Shown here: in pieces, positions 5,140-8,325 of the stretch | Layout of the letters: the number at the start of each line of letters is the position of its first letter | How positions within the stretch are numbered: position 1 is the stretch's first letter | Assembly: GCA_958349075.1 (NCBI GenBank) | Contig: CATWBR010000190.1 | Coordinates: forward strand, 1 to 8,325 | From: an uncultured Clostridium sp. | GTDB taxonomy: Bacteria; Bacillota; Clostridia; Lachnospirales; Lachnospiraceae | Direction of reading: 5' to 3' | Length of the DNA stretch: 8,325 nucleotides | Position numbers and translations under genes: made by a program | The notes under the pieces: generated by a model | Databases searched by the model: none | Seen by the model: only the letters and a program-made list of their open reading frames with translations | What the model was told of the DNA's origin: nothing

Positions 5140-7263
5140 ATGTATAAGAGTTTTTCAATGGAATTAGCCGGCCGTACACTGACAGTTGACGTCGGCAGAG
5201 TAGCTGCACAGGCAAATGGAGCAGCATTTATGCATTACGGTGAGACAACCGTATTATCAACAGCAACATCCTCCGACAAGCCAAGGGAGGGCATCGATTT
5301 CTTCCCTCTGAGCGTAGAGTTCGAGGAGAAATTATATTCCGTAGGCAAGATCCCGGGAGGTTTCAATAAGCGTGAGGGTAAGGCATCCGAGAATTCCGTG
5401 CTGACATCACGTGTTATCGACCGTCCGATGCGTCCTCTGTTCCCGAAGGACTACAGAAACGACGTAACGCTGAACAACCTGGTTCTGTCCGTAGATCCGG
5501 ACTGCAGCCCGGAATACACAGCGATGCTGGGTTCCGCAATCGCAACCTGCATCTCCGACATCCCGTTCGACGGCCCGTGTGCAACGACCCAGATTGGAAT
5601 GCTCGACGGTGAATTGATCGTAAACCCGACCAATTTACAGAAGAAGGTTTCCGATATGGCTCTTACGGTGGCTTCCACCAGAGAGAAAGTCATCATGATC
5701 GAGGCAGGAGCCAATGAAGTTCCGGAAGACGTCATGATCAAGGCAATCTTCAAGGCACATGAAGTAAACCAGGAAATTATCAAATTTATCGATACAATCG
5801 TAGCAGAGTGCGGTAAAGAAAAACACACTTATGAGAGCTGCGCAGTTCCGGCAGAGCTTTTTGAGGCAATCAAAGAGATCGTTCCTCCTGTTGAGATGGA
5901 GGAGGCCGTATTTACAGACGAGAAGCAGAAGCGTGAGGCTAACATCAAGGTTATCACAGCCCGTCTGGAAGAGGCGTTTGCAGACAATGAAGAGTGGCTT
6001 GAAGTTCTGGGAGAGGCTATTTACCAGTACCAGAAGAAGACGGTCCGCAAGATGATTTTAAAGGATCACAAGCGTCCTGACGGCCGTGAGCTTACGCAGA
6101 TCCGCCACCTTGCAGCAGAGATTGACATGCTTCCGAGAGTACACGGTTCCGGTATGTTTACACGTGGACAGACCCAGATTTTAAATATCTGTACACTGGC
6201 TCCTCTTTCCGAACAGCAGAAGTTAGACGGACTTGATGAGAACGAGAAATTAAAGAGATATATGCACCACTACAACTTCCCGTCCTACTCCGTAGGCGAG
6301 ACAAGACCGTCCAGAGGACCGGGACGCCGTGAGATCGGCCATGGCGCGCTGGCAGAGAGAGCTCTTCTTCCGGTACTTCCCAGTGAAGAGGAATTCCCAT
6401 ACGCAATCCGTACCGTTTCCGAGACGATGGAATCCAACGGTTCCACATCCCAGGCAAGTATCTGTGCTTCCACACTGTCCCTGATGGCGGCAGGTGTTCC
6501 GATCAAGGCTCCGGTAGCCGGTATTTCCTGCGGACTTGTGACAGGCGACACAGACGACGATTACGTTGTATTAACTGATATCCAGGGTCTGGAAGACTTC
6601 TTTGGAGATATGGACTTTAAGGTAGGCGGTACTCATAAGGGTATCACTGCAATCCAGATGGATATTAAAATCCACGGACTTACACGCCCGATCATCGAGG
6701 AGGCAATTACCAAGACAAGGGAAGCAAGACTTCATATCCTTGACGATATAATGAAACCGGTTATTGCAGAGCCAAGAAAAGAATTAAGCAAGTACGCTCC
6801 GAAGATCGAGCAGATTTCCATCGATCCTCAGAAGATTGGCGATGTAGTCGGCAAGCAGGGCAAGGTAATCAACAAGATTATCGAGCAGACCGGCGTAAAG
6901 ATTGACATCAACGACGAAGGAACCGTTTCCGTATGCGGTACAGACAAAGAGATGATCGATAAGGCTCTTCATATTATCAAGAGCATTGTCACAGAGATCG
7001 AACCTGGCCAGGTTATGACGGGAACCGTTGTCCGCATCATGAATTTCGGCGCTTTCGTAGAGCTGGCACCGAACAAAGACGGCATGGTTCACATTTCCAA
7101 GCTGTCCGATAAGAGAGTTGGAAAAGTGGAAGACGTTGTGAACATCGGCGACGAAGTTACCGTTAAGGTAATTGAAGTTGATAAGATGGGAAGAATCAAC
7201 CTCAGCATGAAACCGGGCGATCTGGCTCCAAAGGCTGACAAAAAAGAAGATAAAGCGGAATAA
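5140..7263 (+). CDS. pnp: Polynucleotide phosphorylase (polyribonucleotide nucleotidyltransferase)
   Basis: This enzyme degrades RNA 3' to 5' using phosphate and releases nucleoside diphosphates; it can also add tails. It acts as a ring-shaped trimer in the cytoplasm. The 707 residues show the full family order: first RNase PH domain (about 10-140, with KIPGGFNKREGK and SRVIDRPMRPLF), an alpha-helical linker (about 240-310), and a second RNase PH domain (about 325-540). Within the second domain are the phosphate-site segment TRPSRGPGRREIGHG (388-402), the serine/threonine loop NGSTSQ (433-438) and the metal-binding GDMDFK (Asp490 and Asp492). A KH domain with GKQG (571-574) and an S1 domain (about 621-692) follow, then a short charged tail. 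AAGGAG at 5127-5132 lies 7 nt before the ATG. No catalytic residue is missing. It lies 171 bp after rpsO and is closed by the terminator at 7318-7369. Confidence 0.98.
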   Translation: MYKSFSMELAGRTLTVDVGRVAAQANGAAFMHYGETTVLSTATSSDKPREGIDFFPLSVEFEEKLYSVGKIPGGFNKREGKASENSVLTSRVIDRPMRPLFPKDYRNDVTLNNLVLSVDPDCSPEYTAMLGSAIATCISDIPFDGPCATTQIGMLDGELIVNPTNLQKKVSDMALTVASTREKVIMIEAGANEVPEDVMIKAIFKAHEVNQEIIKFIDTIVAECGKEKHTYESCAVPAELFEAIKEIVPPVEMEEAVFTDEKQKREANIKVITARLEEAFADNEEWLEVLGEAIYQYQKKTVRKMILKDHKRPDGRELTQIRHLAAEIDMLPRVHGSGMFTRGQTQILNICTLAPLSEQQKLDGLDENEKLKRYMHHYNFPSYSVGETRPSRGPGRREIGHGALAERALLPVLPSEEEFPYAIRTVSETMESNGSTSQASICASTLSLMAAGVPIKAPVAGISCGLVTGDTDDDYVVLTDIQGLEDFFGDMDFKVGGTHKGITAIQMDIKIHGLTRPIIEEAITKTREARLHILDDIMKPVIAEPRKELSKYAPKIEQISIDPQKIGDVVGKQGKVINKIIEQTGVKIDINDEGTVSVCGTDKEMIDKALHIIKSIVTEIEPGQVMTGTVVRIMNFGAFVELAPNKDGMVHISKLSDKRVGKVEDVVNIGDEVTVKVIEVDKMGRINLSMKPGDLAPKADKKEDKAE

Positions 7264-7317
7264 TTTCCAGAAACGGTAACCTGTACGCTCGGCGCACAGA
7301 GCACCGTCTTCAATAAA

Positions 7318-7369
7318 AAAGCTGCTGCAGAACGGAACCACCAGGTTTTTGCAGCGGCTTTCTTTATTT
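7318..7369 (+). terminator. Intrinsic terminator of pnp
   Basis: A 12-bp stem pairs 7318-7329 with 7350-7361 (AAAGCTGCTGCA with TGCAGCGGCTTT, one G-U). An inner AACC/GGTT helix can form at 7336-7339 with 7344-7347. The U-rich tract TTTCTTTATTT follows. On the minus strand the same hairpin ends in an uninterrupted T-run (complement of 7315-7320), so it may stop transcription in both directions. Confidence 0.85.
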
Positions 7370-7397
7370 CATAGGAAAGTTCATCCTATGAAATAAA
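7363..7397. repeat. Perfect 14-bp inverted repeat overlapping the pnp terminator tail
   Basis: TTTATTTCATAGGA (7363-7376) is the exact reverse complement of TCCTATGAAATAAA (7384-7397), with a 7-nt spacer. The left arm is made from the U-rich tail of the pnp terminator. It is followed by A residues rather than T, so it is not itself a + strand terminator. It could be a protein-binding operator for the ABC gene downstream, an mRNA stabiliser, or part of a tandem terminator structure. Confidence 0.75.
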
Positions 7398-7399
7398 AA

Positions 7400-7443
7400 C
7401 GATCCGCGAGGATCGCACTGAGGCGGTAAGGAATAATATCGCC
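7400..7443 (+). promoter_or_regulatory. Two hairpins in the leader of the ABC ATPase gene
   Basis: CGATCC (7400-7405) pairs with GGATCG (7410-7415) around a GCGA (GNRA) tetraloop. GGCGGTA (7422-7428) then pairs with TATCGCC (7437-7443, one G-U) around an 8-nt purine-rich loop. Both lie 45 to 90 nt before the ATPase start codon. I see no convincing promoter between the pnp terminator and these hairpins, so it is unclear whether they act in an ABC-gene transcript or in a pnp readthrough transcript. They match no riboswitch class I recognise. Confidence 0.4.
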
Positions 7444-7488
7444 AGTTACAAAATGACATACATATCACTTGAGACAGGAGAATGACTT

Positions 7489-8160
7489 ATGCTGGAAGTA
7501 CGGGAAATATTTAAACATTATAAAAAGAAACAGATACTTGACGGAATCTCACTTAAAGCAGAGCCGGGACAGTGCATCGGCATCGCGGGCGGAAACGGCT
7601 GCGGCAAGACGACGCTTCTGTCCATACTGGCGGGAGTGAACCAGCCGGATAAGGGCAGTATCCTGTTTGATGGCGTGGAAGCGGTTGGGAACAGAAAGGT
7701 TTTTGAGAAGAATGCCGCATACGTGCCGCAGGACAATCCGTTGATACCGGAGCTGACTGCGCGGGATAATTACAGGCTGTGGTTTAAAGGGGATAAAAAA
7801 GAAATGGAACGCGATCTGGAGGAGGGAGTCGGAAAGTTTTTACGTCTCTCGGAATTCCTGGACACGCCGGCCGGAAAACTTTCGGGCGGCCAGAAGAAAA
7901 GACTCAGCATCGCCTCCGCGCTCTCCAACCAGGCTTCCCTGTTGATTATGGACGAGCCGGGAGCGGCCCTGGATCTGGGGGCAAAAGAAGAGATCCTTAC
8001 CTATATCCGGAATTATTTAAAAAGAGGCGGCACCGTAATTCTGACCTCCCATGAGATAGGGGAACTGTCCGTGTGCACACAGCTTCATGTGATGAAAAAC
8101 GGGATTTTGATGCCCGTATCAGAGCAGATATCGGCCGGGGAACTGGTTGAACTGTTTTAG
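7489..8160 (+). CDS. ABC transporter ATP-binding protein
   Basis: This is a single nucleotide-binding domain of 223 residues, the usual length for the ATPase subunit of a two-component ABC transporter, most likely an exporter. All motifs are present: Walker A GGNGCGKT (34-41), Q-loop Gln81 in YVPQDN, signature LSGGQ (131-135), Walker B LLIMDE (151-156) with catalytic Glu156, D-loop AALD (159-162), and the switch His188 in TSHE. There is no membrane segment, so it needs a permease partner. AGGAG at 7476-7480 lies 8 nt before the ATG. No permease gene overlaps its end or begins within the next 165 bp, which is unusual for this type. The partner may lie further on or elsewhere. The substrate cannot be inferred; a pure regulatory or translation-factor ABC protein is less likely, since those usually carry two such domains. 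Confidence 0.93.
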   Translation: MLEVREIFKHYKKKQILDGISLKAEPGQCIGIAGGNGCGKTTLLSILAGVNQPDKGSILFDGVEAVGNRKVFEKNAAYVPQDNPLIPELTARDNYRLWFKGDKKEMERDLEEGVGKFLRLSEFLDTPAGKLSGGQKKRLSIASALSNQASLLIMDEPGAALDLGAKEEILTYIRNYLKRGGTVILTSHEIGELSVCTQLHVMKNGILMPVSEQISAGELVELF

Positions 8161-8254
8161 GGTTTTAGTTTTTTCCAAGTACTGCGAAACGGTGTTTCTG
8201 CCGTTTCCGTGTATGGCGGAGCGCGTTTAACGGGGATAATTTGGCGGCAATATA
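8161..8254. other. Intergenic region after the ABC ATPase gene, with one hairpin
   Basis: No coding frame is supported. GAAACGG (8186-8192) pairs with CCGTTTC (8201-8207) across an 8-nt loop. The following sequence is not T-rich, so this is a poor terminator candidate. The sequence preceding it contains a T-run (8169-8174), which could end minus-strand RNA no better. Its role is unknown. Confidence 0.4.
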
Positions 8255-8319
8255 AAAATCTTAAGATTATAGACAAAATCTTACAAAATTTGTATTTCTA
8301 GTGGTTCTTTTTTAATCTT
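8255..8319. promoter_or_regulatory. AATCTT repeats and 12-bp palindrome at the right edge, possible operator/promoter region
   Basis: AAAATCTTA occurs at 8255-8263 and again at 8275-8283, exactly 20 bp apart (about two helical turns). The first copy overlaps the perfect palindrome AATCTTAAGATT (8257-8268). A third AATCTT is at 8314-8319. A weak + strand promoter candidate, TTGTAT (8290-8295) with 17 bp to TAATCT (8313-8318), overlaps the last copy. The minus strand carries TATAAT at 8271-8266 without a good -35. The arrangement suggests the control region of a gene beginning beyond the window, but the sequence is AT-rich and chance matches are easy. Confidence 0.3.
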
Positions 8320-8325
8320 GTGCTA

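Noticed and set aside
8316..8325. TTGTGCTA at the right edge, resembling the extended -10 of the rpsO promoter
   Set aside because: The -10 box would be cut off by the edge, and the sequence at the proper -35 distance (8301-8306, GTGGTT) is poor.
1..8325. CRISPR array, tRNA gene, transposase, toxin-antitoxin or defence genes
   Set aside because: Both strands were read for regularly spaced repeats, cloverleaf features and characteristic motifs, and none were found.

Overview
The window looks like chromosomal DNA of a Gram-positive Firmicute, most likely a Lachnospiraceae / Clostridium cluster XIVa gut anaerobe. I infer this from strong AGGAGG-type ribosome binding sites, A-type sigma promoters, a vegetative L,D-transpeptidase with paired PG_binding_4-like domains, a lysine-led lipoprotein signal and the rpsO-pnp gene pair. 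The species cannot be fixed from the sequence alone. All five recognised genes lie on the + strand.

Layout. Positions 1-526 carry no gene I can defend. This stretch holds GC-rich DNA at the left edge and a roughly 200-bp imperfect inverted repeat (285-487) with a perfect 21-bp inner stem, flanked by imperfect direct repeats. A consensus-like promoter at 527-555 then leads into a 791-residue L,D-transpeptidase (623-2998). This protein has an unusually large, repeat-rich N-terminal region predicted to be cytoplasmic. A putative lipoprotein with a C-terminal Ig-like domain (3067-4575) follows after 68 bp with no terminator between, so the two are probably co-transcribed. Together they look like an envelope module.

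A strong promoter starting one base after the lipoprotein stop codon drives rpsO (ribosomal protein S15, 4702-4968). It is followed by a compact GCAA-loop hairpin and then a long imperfect RNA stem upstream of pnp (polynucleotide phosphorylase, 5140-7263). The rpsO-pnp order is the classical one. The structured pnp leader recalls, by inference only, the RNase III/PNPase autocontrol known in E. coli. A good intrinsic terminator closes pnp, and its U-rich tail is also the left arm of a second, perfect 14-bp hairpin.

The last gene (7489-8160) is a complete ABC-type ATPase with a structured 5' region. No permease gene overlaps or closely follows it. The final 165 bp are intergenic, AT-rich toward the edge, and carry AATCTT repeats with a 12-bp palindrome.

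I see no CRISPR array, transposase, toxin-antitoxin pair, defence island or obviously new multi-gene system. The coding content is ordinary. The items most worth a second look are the inverted-repeat element at 285-487, the long pnp leader stem, and the repeat-built N-terminal region of the transpeptidase.
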